Assembly: GCF_026153205.1 (NCBI RefSeq)
Contig: NZ_JAPFBW010000030.1
Span: forward strand, 1 to 64,000
Source: Aquabacterium sp. A7-Y
GTDB lineage: Bacteria > Pseudomonadota > Gammaproteobacteria > Burkholderiales > Burkholderiaceae_C
DNA: 64,000 bases
Direction: 5' to 3'
How positions within the stretch are numbered: position 1 is the stretch's first letter; each line of letters starts with the position of its first letter. The notes under the pieces were generated by a model, which worked only from the letters and a program-made list of their open reading frames with translations, made no database searches and was not told the origin of the DNA. Shown here piece by piece: positions 33,592 to 41,186 of the stretch. Made by a program: the position numbers and the translations under genes.

Positions 33592-35841
33592 ATGCAACGC
33601 GTCATGGAAGTCAGCACGCCCTTCGGCGGGGACGTGCTCCGGTTCAGCTCGATGAGGGCGCACGAGGAGCTGGGACGGCTGTTCGAGTACCAGATCGAGG
33701 CGCTGTCCGAGCGCAATGACCTGAACCCGGACGAGATCCTGGGCAAAAACGTGACGGTGCGGCTGGAACTGCCCTTCGCCGAGCCGCGCTGTTTCGACGG
33801 CTACGTCACCCGCTTCGGCCTCAGCGGCATCTCCGGCCGCTACTACCGCTACCGCCTGACGGCCCGCCCCTGGCTGTGGCTGCTGACCCGCAACAGCGAC
33901 TGCCGCATCTTCCAGAACAAGACGGTGCCGGAGATCCTCAAGGAGATCTTCGACAAGTACCCCTCGGCCTCGTTCGACACCTGCCTGACCGGCAGCTACA
34001 CCCCCAAGGACTACTGCGTCCAGTACCGCGAGACCGACTTCAACTTCGTCAGCCGCCTGATGGAGCAGGAGGGCATCTACTACTACTTCGAGCATGCCGA
34101 CGGCCTGCACACCCTGGTGCTGGCGGACGGGCCGAGCGCGCACCGCCCGTTCAGCGACGACTACAGGACCATCCCCTTCATCCCGCACGACCGCGGCGGG
34201 CGGCTGGATCAGGAATACATCGACGAGTGGTACTTCTCGCGCGAGATCCAGCCCGGCGCCTACGTCATCGACGACTTCGACTTCACCAAGCCCAGCGCCG
34301 ACCTGCGGGCCTCCACCCGGCGCGAGCGCGAGCACGCCCAGTCCTCGGGCGAGTACTACGACTACCCGGGCGAATACCGCCAGGCCAGCGACGGCGACCA
34401 CTACGTCAAGGTGAGGCTCGAGGAGCTGCAGTCGCGCTACGAGCTGGTCGAGGGGGCCGGCAATGCGCGCGGCATCGCGGTGGGCTCGCTGTTCCGGCTT
34501 TCCGGCCAGCCGCGCGACGACCAGAACCGCGAGTACCTGGTGGTGCGGACCACGCTGGAGCTGGAGGACAACGGCCACGAGTCGCAGGACGGCGTCGGTG
34601 CGCGGCTGCGCTGCGGTTTCGCGGTGCTGGACAGCCGCGAGACCTTCCGGCCGCAGCGCGTCACGCCCAAGCCGGCCGTGCAGGGCCCGCAGACGGCCAT
34701 CGTGGTGGGCCCCAAGGGCGACGAGATCTACACCGACGACTACGGCCGCGTGAAGGTGCAATTCCATTGGGACCGGCGTGGCGAATCGAACCAGAACAGC
34801 TCCTGCTGGGTGCGTGTCTCGCACCCCTGGGCCGGCAAGAACTTCGGCATGATCGCGATCCCGCGCATCGGCCAGGAGGTCATCGTCGACTTCCTCGAAG
34901 GAGACCCGGACAACCCGATGGTGACCGGCCGCGTCTACAACAAGGAGCACATGCCGCCCTGGACGCTGGCCGACCACAAGACCCGCACCGGCATCGTGAC
35001 CCGTTCGACCCAGGGCGGCTCGACCAGCACCGCCAACGAGCTGCGTTTCGAGGACAAGAAGGGCGACGAAGAGATCTTCATCCATGCCGAGCGCCAGCTG
35101 CGCACCGAGGTCGAGGTCGACGAGCTGCGCGACGTGGGCCGCGACCGCACCACCGACATCCACGGCATCGACCGCCTCACCGTCGACAAGAGCCGCTACG
35201 AGCATGTCAAGGGCGATTTCCGTGACCTGCTGGTCGACAAGATGAGCGTGCGCCGTATCGGCGCCGGCGAGGTCGAGGAGATCACCGACGGCCTGAAGAC
35301 CACCATCACCTCCGGCGGGCACGAGCACACCGTCAGCGCTGGCGGCCAGACCCTCAAGATCACCGACGGCATCGACGAGACCGTGACCGGCGCGGTGAGC
35401 CAGACCATCCAGGGCGGCGGCTACACCCAGAGCGTCACCGGCGGCAACGCGACGCACACGACCCTGGGCGGGGCCTGGAACGTCGAGGCCAGCAACGGCC
35501 TCAACATGAAAACCCCGGCGGTGATGAACATCGAGGCCCTGGGCGGCATCAACATCACGGCGCCCGCCGGGGTGAACCTGCTGGCCGGCACCAAGCTGAT
35601 GGGTTATGCCACCGAAGAGGGCAACATCAAGAGCTACGACTGGGGCATCAAGGGCATCAACGTCGAGACCAAGGGGGTGGACATCGGCGCCATCACCTTC
35701 AAGGGCGAAAACGTGGCCTTCCAGAAGTCGGAGGTGGTGCTCAACAAGATCGCCACCGTGCTGCAGCTTGCCAACCCGGTGACCTTGATCTCGCAAGGCG
35801 CGATCGCGGTGCACAAAAAGGCGATGACCATCATCGGTTGA
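33592..35841 (+). CDS. vgrG: T6SS spike protein VgrG (TssI)
   Basis: 749 residues from ATG 33592; a GTG at 33580 overlaps the GGAGGGG ribosome site and is less likely. N-terminal gp27-like part (FSSMRAHEELGRLFEYQIEA, MQRVMEVSTPFGG), the gp5-like OB fold around 390-470 (GDEIYTDDYGRVKVQFHWDR and SCWVRVSHPWAGKNFGMIAIPRIGQEV in part) and NELRFEDKKGDEEIFIHAE leading to a repetitive beta-helix (TSGGHEHTVSAGG, TITDG-type repeats). The last ~170 residues continue the needle and show no recognisable toxin domain. It heads its own module with DUF2169, pentapeptide, DUF3540 and DUF4150 proteins. Confidence 0.97.
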   Translation: MQRVMEVSTPFGGDVLRFSSMRAHEELGRLFEYQIEALSERNDLNPDEILGKNVTVRLELPFAEPRCFDGYVTRFGLSGISGRYYRYRLTARPWLWLLTRNSDCRIFQNKTVPEILKEIFDKYPSASFDTCLTGSYTPKDYCVQYRETDFNFVSRLMEQEGIYYYFEHADGLHTLVLADGPSAHRPFSDDYRTIPFIPHDRGGRLDQEYIDEWYFSREIQPGAYVIDDFDFTKPSADLRASTRREREHAQSSGEYYDYPGEYRQASDGDHYVKVRLEELQSRYELVEGAGNARGIAVGSLFRLSGQPRDDQNREYLVVRTTLELEDNGHESQDGVGARLRCGFAVLDSRETFRPQRVTPKPAVQGPQTAIVVGPKGDEIYTDDYGRVKVQFHWDRRGESNQNSSCWVRVSHPWAGKNFGMIAIPRIGQEVIVDFLEGDPDNPMVTGRVYNKEHMPPWTLADHKTRTGIVTRSTQGGSTSTANELRFEDKKGDEEIFIHAERQLRTEVEVDELRDVGRDRTTDIHGIDRLTVDKSRYEHVKGDFRDLLVDKMSVRRIGAGEVEEITDGLKTTITSGGHEHTVSAGGQTLKITDGIDETVTGAVSQTIQGGGYTQSVTGGNATHTTLGGAWNVEASNGLNMKTPAVMNIEALGGINITAPAGVNLLAGTKLMGYATEEGNIKSYDWGIKGINVETKGVDIGAITFKGENVAFQKSEVVLNKIATVLQLANPVTLISQGAIAVHKKAMTIIG

Positions 35842-35851
35842 GGACCCTGGC

Positions 35852-36211
35852 ATGACATCGAACTCCTGGTGGTCGGCGGCCGCGGTCCTGGTGATCGTGC
35901 TGGGCCTGGCCTTCTACATGGCCCACCTGAGTTACCGTGACGAGCAGCTGCGCCGCCACGGCGTGGCGGCGACCGGCCGTGTCATTTCCGTCAATCAGAC
36001 CGGCAGCTGGAGCGGCAACAACCCCGAGGTGGCGCTGGCGCTGGAAGTCGCCCGGCCCGGCGAGCCGCCGTACCCGCACACGCTGACCCTGGTGGTGGCG
36101 GTGGTCCACACGCCGGCGGTCCAGCCCGGCCAGGTGCTGCGGCTCAAGATCGATCCGAAGCGGCGCGACCGCCTTGTGATCGACGAGCCCTGGGCGGCCC
36201 ACAAGGACTGA
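35852..36211 (+). CDS. Small membrane-anchored protein, DUF3592-like
   Basis: 119 residues. One N-terminal transmembrane helix (AAAVLVIVLGLAFYMAHLSY) is followed by a short beta-rich soluble part: RRHGVAATGRVISVNQTGSW, VALALEV, LTLVVAVVHTPAVQPGQVLRLKIDP. The GVAATGRVISV strand and the ending PGQVLRLKIDPKRRDRLVI resemble DUF3592-type domains. No enzyme motif is visible. It sits 10 bp after vgrG and 4 bp before the DUF2169 gene, so it belongs to the vgrG transcript; a role as immunity or chaperone component is possible but unproved. Confidence 0.65.
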   Translation: MTSNSWWSAAAVLVIVLGLAFYMAHLSYRDEQLRRHGVAATGRVISVNQTGSWSGNNPEVALALEVARPGEPPYPHTLTLVVAVVHTPAVQPGQVLRLKIDPKRRDRLVIDEPWAAHKD

Positions 36212-36215
36212 GCGC

Positions 36216-38894
36216 ATGCGAGTCGTCAAGCCCCAGCATCTGTCGGTGCTGCACCGCTGCTTCGAGCGCCAGCAGCATGCCTACCTCGGCATCGCGGTGC
36301 TGGCCTACGTGCCGCTGCAGAACGAGCCGGCGCTGCTGCCGGAGCAGGAACTGTGGCAGGAGGTCCCGCCGCTGCTGGACCCGCAGATCCCGCTCGACAT
36401 GGCGCTGCCCAAGACGGGCGGGGAGTTCCTGCTGATGGGCGAGGCCTGCGCGCCTCGCGGCGAGCGCGTCGGCGGGCTCGATGTCGAGGCTCGCGTCGGG
36501 GGCCTGCGCAAGGCCCTGCGGGTGTTCGGTCCGCGCTATTGGGTCGCGGGCCGTGCCACCGAGCCGGTGCCGGTCGATGCGGTACCGCTGACCTGGGCGC
36601 AGGCCTACGGCGGCACCGACTTCGCGGAGAACCCGGCGGGCAAGGGCAGGGCGCCGGAGGAGACCTCGCACGGCCGGCTGCAGCCGCTGGCGCAGGTCGA
36701 GTACCCGAACGCACCCAGCACGTTGCCGACCGAGGTCATCGCGCCGGCCAGTTTTGCGCCCATTCCGGGCGCCTGGCCGCAGCGCAAGCGTTTCGACGGC
36801 AGCTACGACGACGCCTGGCTGAAGCAGCACTATCCCGGCCCGCCGGAGGACTTCAACTGGCGTTTCCACGGCCTCGCGAGCGAGGACCAGTGGCAGAGCG
36901 AACCCTTCCAGGGCGACGAGGCGATCGAGCTGCGGCACCTGCATCCCGAACAGCCGCACATCGAGTGCCGCCTGCCCGGCATCCGCCCGGTGATCGCCGT
37001 GCGCACCCGGGCCCACGGGCCCGGCCAGGCGCGTTTCGTCGATGGCCGGCTGACGACCCTGTGGCTGTTCCCGCGCCAGCTGAGGATGGTGATGATCTGG
37101 CACGCGCTGCTGGAGGTGGACAACGAGTTTGCTGACGAGGTCGAGCTGCTGATGGCCGGCGCCGAGTGGATCGCCCGCCCGCGTGCCCGCGAGGCCTATG
37201 TGCAGGCGATCGATGCCCGGCTGCACCCGGACAGCGGTGGCTTGAAGGCGCTCGATGACCATGAGCTGCTGCCCGAAGGCCTCGCGACCCCCAACGAGAT
37301 GATGCTGCGGCACAAGCGCCTGCTCGGCGCCAGCGGCGGCAGCCTGGAGCAGCTGAACCAGCGCCTGCGTGCCGCCCAGCAGGAGCTGGACGACCGGCTG
37401 GGCGCCGTGACCCCGCCCGGCTTGCTGGCCGAGGCCAAGGCCGGCGCGGCGCGGGCCCGCCAGGAACTGGGTGTCCCCGAGGTGCCGACCCAGGTGCCCG
37501 ACGAGCCGGCCCAGCTGGCGGCGGCGATGCAGCAGATCGAAGCGCAGCTGCTGCCCCCGGCGCAGTTGAAAGCCGCCCTGGAGGCGCGTGGCCAGGCCGC
37601 GCTGCAGGCGACCCGGCAGGAGCTGACGGCCCAGGGCAAGTCGGTCGCGGCGCTCGATGCGCTGGCCAGACCCAAGCCCTCGCTGGCGGCGTTTTCGCCG
37701 ACCCAGGCGGTGGCCCAGCTCGAACAGGTGCTGGCTCAGTCGCAGCAGGCGCTCGAACCGCGGCTCAAGAGCCTGGCGGCGCACGCCGAGAAGACCGCCG
37801 GGCCGATGCTGCGCGAGGCCGCCCACCTGCAGCCGGCACCGGTGCCGCTCGATCCCGAGACCGCCGGGCGCTGGCGCGAGGGCGCTGCGCGGGCGCAGGC
37901 GCAGGGCCGCAGCTTCGCCGGCCTGAAACTCAAGGGCGCCGACTTTTCCGGGCTGGACCTGTCGCATGCCGACTTCTCGGGCGCGGAGCTGGAGGGCGTG
38001 AACTTCAGCGGCGCGACGCTCACCGGCGCGAACTTCAGCCATGCCAGCCTGGCCCACGCCATCCTGGACGACGCCAAGCTCGAAGGCGCCAACTTCACCC
38101 AGGCCAACCTCGGCAAGGCCCGGCTCGCCCGGGCCAGCTGTGTCGGCTGCGAGTTCAAGGGCGCCACCCTGCAGCACACGGTGCTGGACCAGGCGGTGCT
38201 TTACGGCAGCCGCCTGGCGGGTGTGACGCTGCTGGAGATCAGCGCCGCGAAGTCGCACTGGATCCAGGTGGACCTGACGCAGGCGGTGATCCTCAAGTCG
38301 GTGCTCAACGGTGCCGTCTTCACCAAGGCGACGCTGACGCGTGCTTCCTTCATCGAGGCGCAGCTGCGTGAGTGCGACTTCAGCGGCGCCCGTCTCGATT
38401 CGGCGGACTTCGTGACCTGCCCGGTGGACGGCAGCCGCTTCGACGGCTGCCAGGCGAACAACGTGCGTTTCGTGCACGGCAGCAGCCTGCGCCGGACCTC
38501 CTTCAAGGACGCCCAGGTCGAGAAGGCCAGCCTGCGCGGCATGCCGCTCGACGGCGCCGACTTCAGCAACGCGCTGCTGGCGGGCAGCGACCTGAGCGAG
38601 GCGGGCTGCGCCGGCGTGAACTTCTATCGCTGCAACCTCAAGGCCGCGCTGCTGATCAAGGGCAACTTCCAGTCGGCCGTGCTGCGCGGCGCCAACCTGA
38701 TGCAGGCGGTGCTGCAGCATGCCAGGCTGCAGGGTGCCGACTTGCAGGGCGCCAACCTGTTCGCGGCCGACCTGATGCGCATCGACGTCGATGCCTACAC
38801 GCGCTTCGACGCGGCGGTGCTGACCAAGGCGCGTCTGCATCCGCAGCGCAAGGCCGGCCGCGCGGGACCTGAGACGACGGGAGGCGGTTCATGA
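36216..38894 (+). CDS. DUF2169 protein with C-terminal pentapeptide repeats (T6SS vgrG-module)
   Basis: 892 residues. Residues ~1-320 are DUF2169 (LAYVPLQNEPALLPEQELW, PLTWAQAYGGTDFAENPAG, QRKRFDGSYDDAWLKQHYPG, MVMIWHALLEVDNEFADE in part), a domain almost confined to T6SS vgrG clusters and thought to act as an adaptor that loads effectors on VgrG. Residues ~330-550 are helical and Ala/Gln-rich. From ~563 to ~875 run pentapeptide repeats of the A(D/N)(L/F)xx type (GADFSGLDLSHADFSGAELEG in part), forming a right-handed beta-helix. Downstream start overlaps its stop by 4 bp. Confidence 0.9.
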   Translation: MRVVKPQHLSVLHRCFERQQHAYLGIAVLAYVPLQNEPALLPEQELWQEVPPLLDPQIPLDMALPKTGGEFLLMGEACAPRGERVGGLDVEARVGGLRKALRVFGPRYWVAGRATEPVPVDAVPLTWAQAYGGTDFAENPAGKGRAPEETSHGRLQPLAQVEYPNAPSTLPTEVIAPASFAPIPGAWPQRKRFDGSYDDAWLKQHYPGPPEDFNWRFHGLASEDQWQSEPFQGDEAIELRHLHPEQPHIECRLPGIRPVIAVRTRAHGPGQARFVDGRLTTLWLFPRQLRMVMIWHALLEVDNEFADEVELLMAGAEWIARPRAREAYVQAIDARLHPDSGGLKALDDHELLPEGLATPNEMMLRHKRLLGASGGSLEQLNQRLRAAQQELDDRLGAVTPPGLLAEAKAGAARARQELGVPEVPTQVPDEPAQLAAAMQQIEAQLLPPAQLKAALEARGQAALQATRQELTAQGKSVAALDALARPKPSLAAFSPTQAVAQLEQVLAQSQQALEPRLKSLAAHAEKTAGPMLREAAHLQPAPVPLDPETAGRWREGAARAQAQGRSFAGLKLKGADFSGLDLSHADFSGAELEGVNFSGATLTGANFSHASLAHAILDDAKLEGANFTQANLGKARLARASCVGCEFKGATLQHTVLDQAVLYGSRLAGVTLLEISAAKSHWIQVDLTQAVILKSVLNGAVFTKATLTRASFIEAQLRECDFSGARLDSADFVTCPVDGSRFDGCQANNVRFVHGSSLRRTSFKDAQVEKASLRGMPLDGADFSNALLAGSDLSEAGCAGVNFYRCNLKAALLIKGNFQSAVLRGANLMQAVLQHARLQGADLQGANLFAADLMRIDVDAYTRFDAAVLTKARLHPQRKAGRAGPETTGGGS

Positions 38895-39940
38895 AGCTGC
38901 AGGCCCTGGAAGCCCGGGTGCGTGCCGGCGATCCGGTGCACGAGACCAGCCTGGCCGGGCAGAGTCTGGCGCGCGCCGTGTTGCGCAAAGGGGTGTTCTA
39001 TCGCGTCGACCTGAGCGGCAGCGACCTCACCGAAGCCGACCTGCAGGAGTGCTCCTTCGTCGAGTGCCGCATGGACCGCGTGCGCTTTAGCGGCGCGGCC
39101 CTGCGTCTGGCAACCTTCCACCGCTGCGCGATGTCGCAGGTCTCGCTGCTGGAGGCGAGCGCCGCCAGCGCCAGCTTTCACGAGTGCCGGCTCAGCTCGG
39201 CCGACCTGACGCGCGCCGATCTCGAGTTCGCGACGCTGGCCAGGTGCCTGCTGATGGGCTCCTCCTTGCGCGAGGCGCGTCTGGTGTCGGCCAACTTCAT
39301 GGAATGCGAGTTCGGTACGCTGGACCTGGCCGGCGCCGAGTGGTTGCGCACGGTGTTCTACAAGGGCGACCTGAGGCAGGCCCGCTTCGGCGTGCCCCAG
39401 GGCGACCAGTGCGTCTTCACTGAATGCCGCCTGGCCGGCCAGCAGTTCGCTCAGGCGCATTGGCTGCGCACCCAGTTCATGGACGCCGACCTCAGCGGCG
39501 TGGACCTCACCGAGGCCCACATTGCCGGCAGCAATTTCAAGGGCGCGCAGTTGCAGCAGGCCCGCCTGAGCGGGGCTCGCGCCAGCCACACGCTGTGGGT
39601 CGACGCCTGCCTGGACGGTGCTCGCCTGGACGGCGCGCAGCTGGCCCAGTCGGTCTGGATGGGCGCCAAGGCGCGCGGCGCGAGCTTCCGCCAGGCCAGC
39701 CTGCCCGAGGCGGTGCTGCAGCAGGCGGAGCTGACCGACTGCGATTTCGAAGCGGCGCTGCTGCACCATGCCGACCTGTCCCACGGCAAGTTGCAGGGCA
39801 GCCGCTTCGGCGGGGCCGAGCTGTTCCGGGCGAACCTGCGCGGCACGCACCTGCAGCAGGCGCAGGGCCTGGAACGTGCCCAGGCCGCCCCCGACGATGC
39901 GGATTATCTGGCTGCCGAGCAGTGGCAGCCCGAGGTGTGA
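38891..39940 (+). CDS. Pentapeptide repeat protein of the vgrG module
   Basis: 349 residues, almost entirely pentapeptide repeats from ~25 to ~325 (SGSDLTEADLQECSFVECRM, DADLSGVDLTEAHIAGSNFKG in part), predicting one long beta-helix of four-sided coils. No signal peptide. Second pentapeptide protein of the module and coupled by an ATGA overlap to the DUF2169 gene. The usual vgrG-DUF2169-PPR-DUF3540-DUF4150 order suggests that it is part of the spike-loading complex rather than a free enzyme. Function not known. Confidence 0.9.
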   Translation: MKLQALEARVRAGDPVHETSLAGQSLARAVLRKGVFYRVDLSGSDLTEADLQECSFVECRMDRVRFSGAALRLATFHRCAMSQVSLLEASAASASFHECRLSSADLTRADLEFATLARCLLMGSSLREARLVSANFMECEFGTLDLAGAEWLRTVFYKGDLRQARFGVPQGDQCVFTECRLAGQQFAQAHWLRTQFMDADLSGVDLTEAHIAGSNFKGAQLQQARLSGARASHTLWVDACLDGARLDGAQLAQSVWMGAKARGASFRQASLPEAVLQQAELTDCDFEAALLHHADLSHGKLQGSRFGGAELFRANLRGTHLQQAQGLERAQAAPDDADYLAAEQWQPEV

Positions 39941-39950
39941 GGAGAAGTAG

Positions 39951-40586
39951 ATGAGCCTGAAATCCGACTTGGCGCAGTCCGAGCCGCCGGCCGATGCGGC
40001 CGCTTCCTTCGTGACGCAGGCGGTGGTGCAAGCCCTCGGCGAGGTCGAGCGCAGCCGCGACGGCGTGGTGGTGGTGTCGAGCGAGCGCGGCCTGCTGCAG
40101 GCGCGGCTGGCCGTTTCCTGCCTGGTGCAGCCCGAGTGCGGCGACACCGTGCTGGTGGCGCTGCGCGGGCCGCAGGCCTATGTGCTGGCGGTGCTGGAGC
40201 GCGCCTCGGAGGCGCCGCTCGCGATGGTGCTGCCGTGCAGCGCCAGCCTCTCGGTGCAGGGCGACTTGCGGCTGCAGGCGCGCGGCGCGATCTCCTTGCA
40301 GGGCGAGGCCGTCGAGGCCGTGGCCGGGCGCATCAGCCTGGTGGGCCAGGCGGTGCACTGGCTGGCCGACACCCTGGAAAGCACGGCGGCGCGCATGAAG
40401 CAGGTCGCAGGGCTTTGGACGGTGCAGGTCAAGTCGCACCACCGGCACGTCGAGGACATGGAGATGGTCCGCGCCGGCCACGTCGACCTGCGGGCCGAGG
40501 AGGTGCTGCACCTGAACGCCGGGCACACCGTGATGAAGTCGCGCGAGCTCGTCAAGATCGACGGCAAGCAGATCCAGGTCGGGTGA
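39951..40586 (+). CDS. DUF3540 protein of the vgrG module
   Basis: 211 residues. Contains the DUF3540 pattern: DGVVVVSSERGLLQARLAVSC, PECGDTVLVALRGPQAYVLAVL, then a repetitive stretch LSVQGDLRLQARGAISLQGEAVEAVAGRISL (in part) with a beta-needle look, and helix DTLESTAARMKQVAG. The C-terminal strands (VDLRAEEVLHLNAGHTVMK) resemble VgrG needle repeats, so it may lengthen the spike or bridge VgrG and the PAAR-like cap. It is 10 bp after the pentapeptide gene and 5 bp before the DUF4150 gene. Confidence 0.88.
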   Translation: MSLKSDLAQSEPPADAAASFVTQAVVQALGEVERSRDGVVVVSSERGLLQARLAVSCLVQPECGDTVLVALRGPQAYVLAVLERASEAPLAMVLPCSASLSVQGDLRLQARGAISLQGEAVEAVAGRISLVGQAVHWLADTLESTAARMKQVAGLWTVQVKSHHRHVEDMEMVRAGHVDLRAEEVLHLNAGHTVMKSRELVKIDGKQIQVG

Positions 40587-40591
40587 GCGCC

Positions 40592-40990
40592 ATGTTCGCG
40601 AACAACCAGATGGGCGGCGTCGACTTTGCATTTCCCGACGTCTGCCTGACACCGACCCCGGCGCCGGTGCCGGTGCCGATTCCCTATCCGAACCTGGCCG
40701 CGGGGCCGATGGGGGTGCCAGCGGCCTACCACGTGCTGCTCGGCATGGCGCCGGCCCACAACCTCGGCACCGTGGTGCCGCTGACCAACGGCGACAACGC
40801 CGGCGTCGCGATGGGCGTGGCCTCGGGCATGGTGATGGGGCCGTCGCGCCACCTGACCGGGGCCTTCACGGTGCTGGTCGGCGGCATGCCGGCCACCCGG
40901 CTCACCAGCATGTCGCTGCAGAACAGCACCAACGCGCCCGGCATGCGCATTGCACCCAGTCAGGTGAAGGTGCTGTTGCTGGCGCCTTGA
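40592..40990 (+). CDS. DUF4150 PAAR-like spike-tip protein
   Basis: 132 residues from ATG 40592 (a GTG at 40583 is an alternative). Starts MFANNQMGGVDFAFPDVCLTP and has the proline-rich PNLAAGPMGVP segment and GMVMGPSRHLTGAFTVLVGG, which match the PAAR-like DUF4150 domain that caps VgrG. It ends directly after the domain (SQVKVLLLAP): there is no C-terminal toxin extension, and no toxin gene follows; next is tagH after 196 bp. It closes the vgrG module. Confidence 0.88.
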   Translation: MFANNQMGGVDFAFPDVCLTPTPAPVPVPIPYPNLAAGPMGVPAAYHVLLGMAPAHNLGTVVPLTNGDNAGVAMGVASGMVMGPSRHLTGAFTVLVGGMPATRLTSMSLQNSTNAPGMRIAPSQVKVLLLAP

Positions 40991-41186
40991 AAAACGAAGT
41001 GTCGCCGCAGCGCGGTGTCCGGGCGTGTCCTGCGTCTCACCTCAAACTAGGGGGGTCGCCTTGCGCCTGCCGAGGGGCTTGGATAGCCTCGGCTAGGACC
41101 CCGGACGGTGGCGCATACGACGCACGTCGACGCCGGGCGAGCGCCCCGCGACCCGAGCGCGGACTCCCGAACCCAGAAGTTACAAG
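40991..41186 (+). promoter_or_regulatory. Promoter region of the tagH operon with shared T6SS elements
   Basis: AACTAGGGGG at 41045-41054 is identical over ten bases to 18857-18866 and ends 6 bp before a -35-like TTGCGC (41061-41066); after 17 bp comes -10-like TAGCCT (41084-41089). The block 41063-41089 aligns without gaps to 18956-18982 (18 of 27 identical). A hairpin GCCGAGG (41069-41075) / CCTCGGC (41087-41093) overlaps the promoter. Weak hexamers plus an upstream element suggest activation. Inference from comparison of the two regions. Confidence 0.5.

Noticed and set aside
35100-35841. C-terminal toxin domain on VgrG
   Set aside because: The region is repetitive beta-needle sequence (TITSGG, TITDG, ITAPAG types) with no enzyme motif.
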